A stretch of DNA of 64,000 nucleotides from Shinisaurus crocodilurus (GCA_021292165.1 CM037877.1:34856197-34920196); one strand, 5' to 3'; positions 13,090-27,034 are shown, counted from the first letter of the stretch. Translations and numbers: made by a program. The notes: generated by a model not told the origin, from the sequence alone.

Positions 13090-13880
13090 GCTTGCATCTC
13101 CCTTTTGCAAACTTTTGTTCCCTTTTGTTTTCATTTGGGCAAGACTTCCATTTTCTGAAGGAAGCCTCTAATAGCATCCTTGGCACTGCTCATTAATCAT
13201 GCTGGTGGCCTCTTGGACTTGGTGCTACCTTTCCTAACCTGTGGTATTCATTCTAGCTGAGCTTCTATTATTGTGCTTTTGAGTAACCTTACCTCCAAGC
13301 ATTTTGAAGGGATTTAATCCTCTTGACTCCCCCTTTCAACTTCCTTTTTACCACTTCCCTCATTTTATAGAAGTTTCCTAATTTTGAAGGCAAATGTGAC
13401 TGTGTTGGACTTCCTTGGCATTTTCCCACTTAAATATATATTAAATCTGATAGCACTGTGGTCACTGTGTCCAGTTGGTTCAACAACATCGTGATATTCC
13501 TGCTTTAAACTTGTATTTAGTGTATTGTTTGAATACTGTATTTCTATATTTTTTGTGAGATGCTTTGGGGCCCTTTTGGCGAAAAGACAGCATAGAAATA
13601 AAGTGTAAAGTACGGTAACATAACATAACATTTACATCTCGTACTAGGTCCTGGGCAACACCACTAAGGATTAAATCCAGGGTCGCCTCCCCTCTGGTCG
13701 GTTCCATTCTAGGGCACAGTCATTAAGGACATCGAGATATTTAACCTCTCTGTCATGACTGGAACATGCATGTATCCAGTCAATGTGGGGGTAATCGAAG
13801 TCACCCATTATTCCCAGTTTGGAGGCCTCCCTGATTTCGCACCTTCTGTCAGTGTAGGAGAAGCCAGCTCTCAAATTTCA
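13090..13880 (-). mobile_element. CR1-like LINE fragment
   Basis: On the minus strand, includes an endonuclease piece (KLGIMGDFDYPHIDW) and downstream linker sequence. 13090-13480 is closely similar to 54985-55425, which encodes the recognisable CR1 linker. Confidence 0.75.
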
Positions 13881-14274
13881 CCTGGTTCTTTGTCCAGGTA
13901 ACAAATTCTCAGAGCAAGATTGATTTGCAATGTTATGTGTCAAAGCACAAAGTAGCAGCACTAATAATTCTGACATTCCACTCAGGTTTAAGTGCCACTT
14001 TCTTCTTAATTCTGATCACAAACAGAGACGAGTGTTCTTCAGCAATCATTTTAGAGCCTGACGTTTTGCTGTGGTAAGCTGTTTCATGCAGACAGATCTC
14101 TGTGGCTACACGAAGCTATAATAAACACAACAGATGTGGCAAGAAGAACAAAGAGCTTGTGACCTAACTTCAGCACACAAACCTCACTAGTCCCTCCATT
14201 CACATAAATTAATGGTAAAAAGCTCAGTCTTCCACCATTTCCCTCTACATTATTCCAGCAATCAAAGATTGCCA

Positions 14275-14405
14275 CTGGTTTTATCTTGGTTTTATTATGT
14301 GTTGTTTTTATTCATTGTTTCATTGTTTGCATTTTATGTTTTCAATGCATTGTACACCGCCCAGAATACTTGGGTTATTTGTGGTTTAAAAGTGAAATAA
14401 ATAAA
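14275..14405 (+). mobile_element. L2-like 3' end
   Basis: ATTGTACACCGCCCAGAATA followed by AAATAAATAAATG, a typical reptile L2 3' terminus. Confidence 0.6.
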
Positions 14406-14489
14406 TGAAGAAACAAGAATGACTAATTCCTACCAAAATGAGCCCTGCCCATACTTCTCGGTCATAGTTGGATGCAACACTAAACTATG

Positions 14490-14615
14490 CAAACCGTCCA
14501 GATGTTTTAGACTACAAATCCCTCGGAACCTGACCATTGGCTATGCTGGCTGGGGCTGCTGTGAGTTGCAGCCCAAAACATCTCGAGGGCATCAGGATGC
14601 CTACCCCTGGTTTGG
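14490..14615. mobile_element. Foldback hAT MITE, decayed
   Basis: Shares the CAGATGTTTTAGACTACAA and GGCTGGGGCTG core with the other copies, but the ends are too diverged to place exactly. Confidence 0.55.
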
Positions 14616-14764
14616 TATTATATGTGTGAACAAGCCTGATTGAACCTTGGGCTCCTTTCCGCTCCCCTCTCCTCCTCTGGTGCAGCCACTAGGAAAAGCA
14701 TCTCCATCCTTCTCCCAGGACTACGCCCCTGGACACAGAATGTGGCAGATCCTCCTTCATCACA

Positions 14765-14930
14765 AGTTAGGCTGGTACATTTATATCCCACACTTCCACC
14801 AAGGAACTCAGGGCAGTGTCTTCTCACAACAATCCTGCAAGTTACCTACTTTAGGCTGAAAAAAATAGTGATTCAAATATCTGAAATCCAGGTATCTTTG
14901 ATGCAGGTGTCCAACACTCTAGCCACACCA
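14765..14930 (-). mobile_element. Possible old SINE
   Basis: TTTATATCCCACACTTCCACCAAGG, shortened in places, then CACAACAATCCTGCAAGTTA and GTCCAACACTCTAGCC resemble a minus-strand SINE, strongly diverged. Confidence 0.4.
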
Positions 14931-15164
14931 CAGAGTTGCCATGAGTGAATGAGATTGTTGCCTTTATGCTAGCCTACCCATCTTTGTATATGAGCATAGC
15001 AGAAGAGAAAGCAGAGTTTATAGGATGCTGAATGCTCAGCCTAAAGCCCTGTGCATTTAATCCAGCTCCGGGCGGCTTGGATGAGACTCAAGTAAGGCTT
15101 TGGGGTTTAGCCTCCCCTAGTTTTGTTCTTTACTAGCATAAATTAAAGGTATTTCTGAATTTCA

Positions 15165-15647
<483 letters not shown>

Positions 15648-15689
15648 TTAAAAAAAAAATTTACATGTTTTTCTTCATTTGTTTTCATT

Positions 15690-16150
15690 CAAGTGGTAAT
15701 AATATATTCATTCATTCATTCATTCATTCACAATGTCTATATACCGCTTCTCATTTAAAACAATTCTCGAAGCGGTTTACAGAAGAATAAAAACAAGCAA
15801 ACATAAAAGACCGTGCACACACGCACGCACAAAATGGTATCATGAGGCTGGTACAAAGATAGCTCATGGCTGGGGGAAAGCCAAGGCAAACAGATATGTT
15901 TTTAATAAATGCCTAAAACACCCCAGCATTGAGACTTGGCGTACTTCAGAGGGGAGATCATTCCACAGGGCAGGTGCCACTGCAGAGAAGGCCCGTCTCT
16001 TGTGTCATTGCCAAACGGAAATCGGTAGGTCGTGGCACAGACAACAGGGCCTCCCCTGAAGATTGCAGTGCCCTTGGAGGCTGGTAAAGGGGGAGAGACA
16101 CTTCTTGAGGTAACCTGGTCCTGAGTTGTGTAGGGCCCCCACAGGCAAAA
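15690..16150 (-). mobile_element. L2-like 3' end
   Basis: On the minus strand: complement of CAGGGCAGGTGCCACTGCAG, then a 3' end with GGTATATAGACATTG and an (ATTC/GAAT)n tail at 15706-15730. Confidence 0.65.
15706..15730. repeat. (ATTC)n microsatellite
   Basis: Six ATTC units; tail of an L2-like copy on the minus strand. Confidence 0.93.
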
Positions 16151-17859
16151 TCCAGACAATATTTTTTTTCTTATATAGTGACCCTTTACCACCTCATTTG
16201 CCTCTTTGGTGGGGGGAATCACAGCTAGCAATTAAAGCAATTACCGTATACTCAAAACACAGCAGTGTACAATTATCCTAAATCACTAGTAATATTGCAA
16301 CCCTGTCCTTGGGAGGGCATCCTAGGGGGCATAGGATAGATTGGATCTCACCCTCCGAGGGTGGACAAATGCGGTCCACCCTTGGAAGGGGAGATTCAAC
16401 TTCGGACGCCTCCTCCCAGACCCTGTGAAAACTTCTGAAGTTCTTGCTGCTCTGACATCAGAAGAGGCAAAAAGGGGGAAGATCAGGAGCTGTGTTGTGG
16501 GCGGTGCAGATCCATGGCCCTCCCAGTCCACAGACAGACCCTGACACGGAGCACGGGGATTTACACCTGCCCTGGAGCCATTATTAAGTGCTTCCTCCAT
16601 AACCTTTGAACCATTGCTCAGAACCTCACCAAACCAATGAAGAATTGCCTTCCTCAACAAGCCTGATAAAGTACATAAGAAATTTCTCCCCAAATTGAAA
16701 GGAAATATTTGATATGATGTTAAAAATTGGAGTTAAAAGGATAAATGTGCCAGTTTTCAGCACTTTGAACTTACTGTATCTGTGGCTATTTTTTATCAGA
16801 TCAGTTTGAAATTGGTATAATATTTATAAGCAATAGAATTTTGAGGCTTATAATGGCAAAACCTTTTTTTTTTTTTTGCTAGTTGCCGTAACTAAAAGGG
16901 CATATTCCTGTGCCCCTTGAATACTGAGGTTACCTGATTTCAATCCTTTTACAGTCTCTGGATGAACAACAGGAAAAAATTGTGCATCTCTCAAACAACA
17001 TGTAGGGTTTTGCTTCTTAACTATTCCCAACATGTGCTTACAACAGAGGTAATTAAATTGGATTCTGAAGTTTTGTTGCTTATGACCTAAACTCTGATCT
17101 CACACGAGTAGAGAAAAATATACATGGAGAAGAATGCAGGATGCAAACTGTGCAAAATGACATTTCCTAGGCTGAAGATATATATATATTCCCTCTGCTT
17201 CTTTCTACACCCTTTTCCGTCCCAGAATGGAATAATGTCCATAACTAAAATCTATTTGTGATATGCAGTATAGATGTAATATCATCCCATAATAAGAGCA
17301 TCCATGTCATAATTTAAAGGATAGCTAGAAGATATTTCAGTAAGAACAAGGGGAGGGGCAGGCCTCAGGCCTGTGCTGAAAAGCAATAATTTATTCTATG
17401 AAGAATGCCCAGGAATTTCAACCATAGGTCTTCCTGTGTCTCATTCTGATCCAGCAAAACTGGCTGACTCAATGTTCTTAAATGAGCTGTTCTTGCGGAA
17501 TCCTGAAGACCCTTTGTCCTCGACGAAGAACTATGATTGAAACACATGGAGCATTCTTTCTTCCAAGCATTCTAGCATCAGCTTGAGGACTACTTCCTCC
17601 TTCATTCTTACTTTTTTGGGGGGTCCCTCCCCACCAGTTCCTCCCTGGATAATTTTTTTCTGGCTGTAACGGAACTGAGCAACTTCCTCTTGTGTACCTT
17701 TTATGTGATGTACAAGTGTAAGGGATCTCCCTGTTCCAGTACAAGATACTTTAGCAGGACAGATAATTTAGATCCCTCATCTGGGAAAAGGGAGCAAGAC
17801 CGCACCTCACTTATGGAGTGGGGAATCAATGTGCCAAACCTCCAGTTGTAGCACAAGTG

Positions 17860-18092
17860 AGATTTTGGGGACAGGGGGAGGACAATGAAACACCAGTATC
17901 AGTAGTGGCTCCTACTCTGTGGAATTCCTGCCCAAGGAATGTAAAGTTTTTAAATTTGGTTTTAATTTTTTATAATGGTTTGTTATGTATATTTTATATT
18001 GTATTTTATTGTATTTTTTATTGTTGTAAACCGCCCAGAGAGCTTCGGCTATTAGGCGGTATAGAAATAAAATCATCATCATCATCATCATC
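17860..18092 (+). mobile_element. L2-like 3' end with (ATC)n tail
   Basis: Contains GTGGAATTCCTGCCCAAGG, TTGTAAACCGCCCAGAGAGC and GGCGGTATAGAAATAAAATC, then six ATC repeats. Confidence 0.72.
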
Positions 18093-18513
18093 TACAACAA
18101 TTGTGCAACGAAACAGTTACCAGGTGAGGACTGTGGCTTTTTGCAGGGTCCCTATCCCTGCGACACCCATAGGGACTATACAGGTAGCCTAGTGAATGCA
18201 CATATGTCAGGGGCAGGGACTGCTGCTGTCACAAGCCCACTCCCTCCCCCTGTGTATGCTCATTGTGTACATGGTGATTGTGTGATAGGTGCTCAAGTAA
18301 CAACTTGCATGTGTGAATGAGTCACCACGGGATCAGACACTCCAGACAGCTTTCAAATCACCCAGTGTTACTGCCAAAAGAAAACTTGTCAATGATGTCA
18401 GTTCACACATTCAGTTGCTGGTCATTAAGTATTGAGTAATGAAGTGATGTATATGCATGCGTGGATCAGCCCAATATGAGCCCCATAATGAAATCCAGTT
18501 CTTTGAATCATCA

Positions 18514-18783
<270 letters not shown>

Positions 18784-19290
18784 TTAAAAAACAACAACAC
18801 AACACACGTGCAGGAAGTCATAAGAAATGCTCTATTGGAACCAGTTGCACAGTCTGCATTCAAGCCACGTTCAACCAGTAGGTGACTACAAATTCATTCT
18901 GCCTTCTAATCACCAGTCTATCCCCCCCCCCCCCAAATATGATGGTAAATACTCAGATGGAAAAAAAGCAAAAAAAAAAAAAAACAGAGTTATTTGGGTG
19001 GGGTCTGGAGGAATAAGTAGATCATATTTTATTGCCAGTATTCTTCATATTTTACCGGTCAAATGATTTTTTCTGATATATTTCTCCAGATGCCTGTACA
19101 CAAAATGAAACTGGCATCTTGAGAATATGAGTTCAGCCATGACTATCCTTATTATATTTATTAAGTTTATGCTTTGTTGTAAAAATGATGCTTGCTGGGG
19201 GATGCTAGGAATCCAGCACATCTGAAGGGCACCAGATAGGGAAAGGCTGCCATAAAGTATTCAAGATGTCTTTTATTTCATATGCTTTTC

Positions 19291-19332
19291 ATTGATTGAT
19301 TGATTGATTCATTCATTCATTCATTCATTCAA
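19291..19332. repeat. (ATTG)n(ATTC)n microsatellite
   Basis: Four ATTG-type units followed by six ATTC-type units. Confidence 0.93.
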
Positions 19333-19398
19333 TAAATGCTTCATTCTCCCTCCCGCACCCCCCGCACCCCACCTCTGGCTGCAAGACAGAGTCACTCA

Positions 19399-19581
<183 letters not shown>

Positions 19582-19714
19582 TTATTCACACACTTCACTG
19601 TTGAGCACAGCATGTACCAGCAGGCAACCAACTGACGTGGGAGTTTATCATTAAAGTGACTATGACTATGCTGATCCTGTTACCTTATTTGGACAAGTAA
19701 TGAACAGTACACGC

Positions 19715-21179
19715 AGGGCTGGATTAAGGCCAGCTGATGCCCTAAGCACAGCCCAATAATGGCGCCCCCTCGGACCTTCCATTGCTTACCTGGCAAGACA
19801 TTAAGACTCAATAAGTGCTGAAGGTGAAATAAGACATTAAAAACACAGTTTTCTTCAAGGCCATCCCCCACACCAGAATACACAACTATATTAATGTGGA
19901 GAAACGAGCCTTTGGGGGTACACACACACACCTCATGTGTGAACCGGCTGGGGTGGGGTGTGCATAGTTAGCGTGTGGAGAAAGGGGCCCTTGGGGGTTC
20001 CTGCATACATGCATGCACACACACACACACACACACACGCGCGCCTCCTCATGTGTAAACCAAGTGGGGCCAGTTGAGGGGGCTAGGAGGAAGCGAAAGG
20101 TACATAAAACATAGGATGGTGCCTGGGGCCTGGAGGTGCCAGGCTGAAAGCGTTCATATGTAAATGTAGTTCAAGCCATGAGTTCCCTTCCCCCTGCCTG
20201 GCCAGGTGAGGTGCATGGTGATTGGCTAAGAGGCAGCAGAGGAGGGGAGGGGGGGGAAAAGGTTTATTTCCCAAAGCGTGTTTTTTTGGTCTGTCTTTGG
20301 ATCGCGTGGCTACCGGCTACCCTGGCTATTGGGGATGGCGGCAAGCCAAAGAGAGGCCCCAAGCCTTTGGGGGGGCATCAGGGTCCGACCCCAGTTAGCT
20401 CCTGGGGTCGGTGGTGAAATGAGCTGGATGAGGGCTCTAGTGAAGGCAAGCCTTGTAGGAGTTTACCCATCTCGGACCTTCAGGTAGGTGTGGTAATTCT
20501 CCATCGGGCGGCAAGGCTGTGCTGGATTTAACCCTTGAAGAGAATACCCTCAGGTAAGATAGGTGTATGCCTGAGAGATATTAAGGAATCAGGTTTTATT
20601 GTTTTGCAGCTTTACTGTGTACTAAAGTGTCTCTCTCTTTATTTTGTGTGCTTTTCTCATTTCCCTAATCTTGTTGTAAAATGCTACCAGAATAAACCTT
20701 GTCGTGGTTTTACCCCACATGGGTTTTGTAGTACTCTGTGAGTTCAGTATCTAAATCCAGGTTACAGAATTGAAGGTGAGTCCCTGAACAGAGATTCAAG
20801 TAGGATTGCAGACAGCTGAGGCTGGCAATCTGGTACCTTGAGATCTCTGGGGGTCTTGGTTCCTTTGGAGTAGGAAAGGGTGGGGGTGTGGCGGGCCAGC
20901 CAGCCCTCCCTTCCTCCACAATTAAATATTTTTTATTATATTTATTGAACACTAAATAGCAGCAAACAATATAAACCAATTACTTACTTATAACTAGGGA
21001 AACACAAAGAAATACAATTTTTCATCACTGTTTTTTACATTTTTTAAAATAAAACTGTTATAAGGGGGGAAATGCAAATGCAAAAATTTGTGGTACTCGG
21101 GTACTCTGTGGTGCCCCCCTTCCCTTGGTGCCCTCAGCACGTGCTTATATTGCTTAAGTTAATGGTTAAGTCAGGGCTG
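19715..21179. mobile_element. hAT-like element, 1465 bp
   Basis: Ends CAGGGCTGGATTAAGG and (complement) CAGCCCTGACTTAACC, flanked by the perfect 8-bp duplication AGTACACG (19707-19714 and 21180-21187). No transposase frame is visible. An LTR-like stretch at about 20270-20760, with an AATAAA at about 20692, may be a later insertion. (CA)n tracts lie near 19921 and 20016. Confidence 0.85.
20016..20042. repeat. (CA)n(CG)n tract
   Basis: CA dinucleotides ending CGCGCGC, inside the hAT-like element 19715-21179. Confidence 0.93.
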
Positions 21180-22157
21180 AGTACACGGATGGGCACTGCA
21201 CCCATAGAATTTGCAAAGCCCTCTTTCTGAAGGTGCCTTCAGCATCAAACAGGCCAATCCTAAACATGTTTACCAAGGGCCAAAGTACACGTTATACTAG
21301 TTGCAGTGAACAGCCCCTTCAGGGGCAAACAGCAAAAGGGGGTGTGTGATTTTCAGCAGGAAACTGGTCTGGGGCCCTGACAGAGATCATCTATGAGTTC
21401 TGAATCAGCTGCTTCTCCTTCAAAATAAAAGTGCACACATTTCAAAAAGTGTGAACACTGTAACATGTAGTTTGGTCCTCAGGCCATATCTACACTGCAA
21501 ACAAATATCAGTTTTATACCAGCCTAATTGTCATAGTTTCCCCCAAAGCATCCTAGGAATTGTTGTTTAGGGCCAGAACAGACATTGCTTTAAATCCGGA
21601 TGTAGCAGCTATGTCTTTTTTCCTCTTTTTCCTTTGCTCTAGAGTAGGTGCAGGGGGGATGATCTGGATCAGGCCCATCATGGGGAGGAAGAGTTAAAGC
21701 ACCCCTATCCCCCCCCACTAGAATCCCAATCCGGATCAGGAGCCCTGAGTCTACCCTAGAGTAAAAAAAGGGGGGGGAAGAGACATAGCTCTAAAGTACG
21801 TACCGTAATTTCAGTTTTAGCCCTTAGTGAGGGTATTGAGAATTCTCTAGTAGAAAAATGCTATTAAAAAATTCAAATGCAATGTGCAAATTGAAAATGC
21901 AAGCTGAATGTGCAGCAATGGTTTGTAACCCTTCTTGCCCAGCAGAGGGATAAGATTCCTAGACTGGAGCGCCCTCCCTCACCACTGCTTCAGGAGTTTG
22001 AGGCCTCGCATAGATGATCCACTCTGAATTTTCATGGGGACATGACAAGGGTCAATATGATTTGTACACATCCCAGCTAAGCGTGCAAACACCAGGGCCC
22101 CGAGACTCTTGATCCAAGGTAAACTAATGAGGAGTGAGATTTCTTCAAAGGGTGGAT

Positions 22158-22159
<2 letters not shown>

Positions 22160-22194
<35 letters not shown>
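22160..22194. repeat. (AC)n microsatellite
   Basis: About 17 AC units. Confidence 0.97.
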
Positions 22195-22196
<2 letters not shown>

Positions 22197-22556
22197 CAAT
22201 GCGAAATGACCTGGTAGAACAAAGGGGGGGGGATTCTCTCCTTTTTGGCCTTTTCTTGCCAGATTTCCATTTGATGCAGGTTTTAAGAGCCACACAGAAA
22301 ACGTTTTTTCCTGCTTTTTCCATTATTTTCTGATGCAGTCATGAACTGCTGTGGCACAAACAAAGCAAATGCTGACACTAGCAGATTCCGTGTGACTAAG
22401 GAAAAGAGCTGCCTGTCATTCAAAAACATTCTTCCTTCCCATCTCGGAACACAAACTAGATTATTACTTTATTTACTCAGGCTGGAAACACAGTAATTAT
22501 TTCAGAGAGTATAAAAGCCTGCCGAGTCCCACAGGGCCCCCGGAATGGGAGCACAG

Positions 22557-22942
22557 CTAGATGTGACAGCTGGATATATTCCTGATTGGATCTCCCACTG
22601 GGTTTTTAAAACATTTAATAGCAGCCACAGGAAGGGAGTGAACCAATCAGGACCACAGCATGGGGGTGGGTGGGGAGGATTAACCCTTTCCTCAACACCA
22701 TTTTTCCAAAAAAGCCCCCCCCCTCCACAAACTGCTATTTGCGCTGTGGGCCAAACAGTTGGGGCTTGGTATTTTTAATTGGGGAAAACAGCGGAGGAGG
22801 GGCATAGTAAAAAAACACGACAACACTCGCCCAATAGTGTCATGCTCCCCAATTCGCTTTCTCTCCCCCACCCAGCTACTATTATACTTAAGAAAGAAAA
22901 CCAATTGGCGATCCAATCACACATCTCCTGCTGTCACATTTA
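22557..22942. mobile_element. MITE with about 35-bp inverted ends
   Basis: Left TAGATGTGACAGCTGG...GATTGGATC and right GATCCAATCACAC...CTGTCACATTTA are inverted copies. A TA duplication is possible. Confidence 0.65.
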
Positions 22943-24221
22943 GTGACATTCAACTGCCATTTGGGGTTAACAGGTTTTGTAGAAGTTCAAAAACCTACAA
23001 AGCCTGTTTGACCAGAGGCATGTCGGAATCCGCTGGAGAAAAACAATGCTCCCCCAGTAGTAGAGTAGCAGCGGTGTTGGTTCAGTGGTGTAGGCTAGTC
23101 CAGAAAGTAAAACAAACACAAGCCAGTTTCTTTAGCAAAAGATTTACTAAGCCTATGACTTGGAAAAAACACAGGAACAAAGCACAGGAACAAAGTACAG
23201 CATACAAAAATCCAAAGCACAGCAAGTCAGACATAAAAGAATGACTGCCAGACAACAATGACATGCCCAACAAAAATGCCCAACAAGAATACATCATTAT
23301 TATCCTACTTATATAGGTACATTTTGTACAATACACCTCTATTGCATGAGGTAATGCCCACCTGCATGCAATTAAGACTCCCGGCTCCACTGTCCTTGGA
23401 GCCAACTAAAAAAAAAACATAACTGGGGCAAAGGGGAGTGAGCTGACAGTTCTCTGCACCTGTCTCCAAGGCTAGCTTTCTTGCTTGAAGGCAAACCCAG
23501 AATATTGAAACATAATTCTGACAAGGCAATGGCAGAGCAAAATCCATGACTGTATACATCACGGGTACCAATACCTCGGCCATACCACTTTCGGTTCTCT
23601 TACATAGTATTGTCTTTCTCCAGCCCGAATATCTGACAAATGTGCTAAGTGACCAGGTTTTTTTAAAAAAAGTGCTCTTTACAGAGAGTAAGTTCCTGGT
23701 TCCTCCTCCGTCTCCTGTGGTGGAGACAGAAGATGGAGCAAGTCTGATAGGACAAAAACCAGCATGGCTTGCTACATGTTAACATAAAAGCAGTTCCATC
23801 ACTATAGCGATGGAGCATCAGTCCAGCTGAATTCGGTTTTTACTTAGTCATGCAATGCAAGGCAAGACAGTTGCATTCAGTGAAAGCATCTGAATTAATA
23901 CTGAAGGCGTTTCTGATGTACACCTACCGAACTGAGGGTCTGTCAAAAAACGGCAGCTTCCCACACTACTGACACAGTGCTAATCTAGAAGTACATGAAG
24001 TGATTTAGTGCCGACCTGGAAGTATAGTAAGTACAACTGCCACAAAAGAGATATATAAAGCTGTGCATGCCATGAATCCTTCATCTGGACTGAGTCCCCA
24101 GAGGTAAAACCCTCCTTTAAACCTTGTAGTCTTCCATTTGTGTTAGCACCCATGTAGCTTGTAGCCCTTGTATGCACCTGACACACTCTCAAAAAAATAT
24201 TTTATATTGAACCACCTAAAT

Positions 24222-24597
24222 CAGGGCAGTTGAAACTCAGGTCCATAGGCCAAATCCAGACAGCCTGTTGGGACGGGGGGCAAATCTGGCCAGTTTTTTG
24301 GGGGGCAAATCCCACCCTCTGGGATTCCCCAGATAGCTTCACTCCCTTCCCTTGGTCCCACCCCCTTTCTCCTGAGCATCGATCATTTGGCCGTTTCCTG
24401 GCTTTTGTGTGGTCCCCCCCACCCCATTCTAGAAGGTTGATATGCCTATCCTAAGGCTTACTTACTGGCATTAAGAGCTTTAAGCCAAAATAGGCTGATA
24501 TTTTTGGGCCCGCCCCTATTGCCTTTGGCACTGCCCACAACTGGAAATATGGTCCCCTGAGAGCTTCTCTGGAACTGAAGGAGGTTCCACACGCCTG
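24222..24597. mobile_element. hAT-type element, 376 bp
   Basis: Starts CAGGGCAGTTG and ends ACACGCCTG, with duplication ACCTAAAT / ACCTAAAG. Internal similarity to 60003-60320 (AGGCCAAATCCAGAC, ACTGGCA, GAGAGCTTCTC). Confidence 0.75.
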
Positions 24598-25061
24598 ACC
24601 TAAAGAATCAATGTTGTTTAGTTTATTTGCTTTTCATGAAAAACACCTGAATATTTATCTCCATATAAAGAGATCCATTATATTTACGGTATATGCAGTC
24701 TGACAGGCATACCTATGGGCAAATTGCAGATGACCCTTTTTAAAAACAGCAATTTTTATGGGGTTTGTTGTCATCACAAATGCAATTTGCAATTGTAACA
24801 TTTTAAAAGGCTACTTATACAAAACTGCTTTGGACACCAACATTCACTTCTCTCAAGAGTGGCTTTTTTTAAAAAAAGTGTAAGAAAAGGAAAGAAAAGA
24901 AAGATGAAATTTGATGCTGGAGGAAAGGTGAATGAGTGGGTGGCCACAAATGAGCAGTTAGTTCTCTGTATTCTCCTTTCTTGTTAAAATACTTTAAAAG
25001 AAAGCCAATAAAGTGAAGTTGATGGGGGGGGGGGAATAAACTGCTTCTCATTGCCACTGAA

Positions 25062-25225
25062 CAGGGCCGGTGCTACCATTAGGCCAACTAGGCAGCTGCC
25101 TAGGGCGCAGGGTTAAAGGGGTGCCAGAAACGCTTGGAAAAAAATATACAGCGCTCTCAAGTGGGAAGGGGGGCACTAAATATCTGATCTTGCCTAGGGC
25201 ACCAAACTGCCTTGCACCGGTCCTG
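25062..25225. mobile_element. hAT-type MITE, 164 bp
   Basis: Ends CAGGGCCGGTGC and GCACCGGTCCTG, flanked by the perfect 8-bp duplication CCACTGAA (25054-25061 and 25226-25233). Contains CTAGGCAGCTGCCTAG, a perfect palindrome, near the left end. It is a short relative of the element at 32629-38994. Confidence 0.9.
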
Positions 25226-25727
25226 CCACTGAAGCGAAGTTAAAAAGTCTATGTTGCAAAAGGGCAGTCTTAGACTGGGACACATTACCAAGGAGTGGGT
25301 TAATTAATTAATTAATTAATTTCTATTCCACCTTTTCCCAAGGTATTTATGGTAGCTAATATAAGTCTGTGGATGCTTCATAAGCACCTGGATTGGAAAT
25401 GAATATAATCGTGCTTCTGTAATTAATATTATATCACTTGCCAATGTATCCATACTTTTCCACTTAAAAAAAACCGTGTGGTTCTAAGTGAGGATAGTAC
25501 CATTTCCTAGAGATGACTGGATCAGTCATATCTCCAGTCTGTGTCAGTTCAACATGTGTTCATTCATAAATCTGTTCCGTCCCATTTCTGCATTAACCTC
25601 TGATTTTTTTTTAAATGCACAAAGAATCATATTTAAATATATATTTTTAAAAACCCTCCATAATAAAAACACCTACAATCCACAGTTGGGCAATACCTTT
25701 TTTAGGACCAACCAAAATTCCACAAAA

Positions 25728-25767
25728 ATGTGCAAGCTTTCGAGCTCTCCAGAACTCTTTTATCAGG
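25728..25767 (-). ncRNA. Hammerhead-ribozyme-like remnant of a Penelope-like element
   Basis: On the minus strand: CTGATAA (25766-25760; the core consensus is CTGATGA), a 6-bp stem GAGTTC/GAGCTC with loop TGGA, GAAA (25741-25738), then GC-TT-GC. The order fits the minimal hammerheads of Penelope-like elements. The G-to-A core change, and an A where U16.1 is expected, suggest a dead copy. The downstream GGTTGGTCCTAAAAAAGGTA is also typical of these repeats. Confidence 0.5.
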
Positions 25768-25872
25768 GTAGGTGGTAGAAAAAGTAGGGGGTGGGGGAAG
25801 AAAAATAAAAATCCACATCTTTGGCCAGGACAGGTGTTATGGTCATGAGTGCAGTTTAGATATACCCAGTCT

Positions 25873-26100
25873 CAAAATGGAGATTTGTTTTTTTATTTAA
25901 CTTGCACCCCGCCTTCCTACCAAACAATGGCACTAAAAGCAGCTACAGAACCAATTAAAATGGGTTAAAGCAACACATTATTATGCAATAAAATCATAAC
26001 AATGACAGAAAAAAATATTATTAAAAACAGCACCCAACCCACCAAATCCACTTACAGGTTAAAAGCCTTCTTAAATAAAAGCAGTCTTTGCCTAAAGCAG
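25873..26100 (-). mobile_element. L2-like 3' end
   Basis: On the minus strand, GGAAGGCGGGGTGCAAGTTA followed by an A-rich end at 25883; upstream sequence includes TTAAGAAGGCTTTTAACC. Confidence 0.5.
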
Positions 26101-26415
26101 ATTTGCACTCCTAATGTCAGGCATCAGATTACACCTGGCAATACATTTTGGGATGAAGAAGCAATGGCTGATTTCCATTTCTCAAAACACAAAGGCCAGC
26201 TGTAACTCCAATCTGCTTCCCAAAACACACAGGAACCTCTGGAGAAATGCAGAATCCAAAGGATAACTACCTTACGATCCACACATTTGTTTGGGAGGTG
26301 TGGATCAAGTCTGTTTGCTTTGAAACATGGACTGAACAAAATCCTTCAACATGCCAACTGTTCACTCCTACGCTATCCATGCTGAACCTCACCATTCCTG
26401 GGTGATGCACTAGGG

Positions 26416-26553
26416 CAGCCTTGCCCAACCTGGTGCCTTCTAGATGTTTTGTACTACAATTCCCAGCATCCCTGACCATGGGCCATACTGGCTGGGGTTG
26501 ATGGGAGTTGCGGTTGAAAACATCTGGGGGGCACCAGGTTGAGGAAGGCTCTG
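26416..26553. mobile_element. Foldback hAT MITE
   Basis: Inverted ends CAGCCTTGCCCAACC and (complement) CAGAGCCTTCCTCAACC. The flanks share CTAGGG, an imperfect duplication. It lies 21 bp from the young copy at 26575. Confidence 0.8.
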
Positions 26554-26574
26554 CTAGGGTTTTATTCCCTAGAT

Positions 26575-26690
26575 CGGTGTTCTCCAACCTTGGGTCCCCA
26601 GATGTTTTTGGCCTACAACTCCCAGCATGCCCCAGCATGCTGGGAGTTGTAGGCCAAAAACATCTGGGGACCCAAGGTTGGAGAACACTG
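26575..26690. mobile_element. Buster-type hAT foldback MITE, 56-bp arms
   Basis: 116 bp: arms of 56 nt with one mismatch and a 4-nt loop. The arms are nearly identical to those of the copy at 242. Flanked by CCCTAGAT (26567-26574 and 26691-26698). Confidence 0.95.
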
Positions 26691-27034
26691 CCCTAGATCA
26701 TTATTTAAGATTTCATTTAAAAGGGGGGGGGTGTTAGGGGAGTGGATGTAGAGGAGAAAATGGCCAACCCCTTTACTTTTGTTCAGAGGACTGTACTCGT
26801 GCCGAGGACTCTTCCTGCAGCCAGACAGACGTGCAATACTGAGTGAAGGAGTAAGGGAACCCACTGGTATCGACCCAGCTCAAAGGAAAGGACTTGACAG
26901 GTCCTGAAACACCTTGCAAGCATCCACATAAATGATGCCCACAAACTGGCAAAAAATATTCAATATATAGCACTCTTCCTATTAAAAGAAATATAAACAG
27001 TACACGTTGATCCAGAATGGATTAAAGGACACCA

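Noticed and set aside
12801..13097. Open frame with a poly-isoleucine run
   Set aside because: Produced by the (ATT)n tract.
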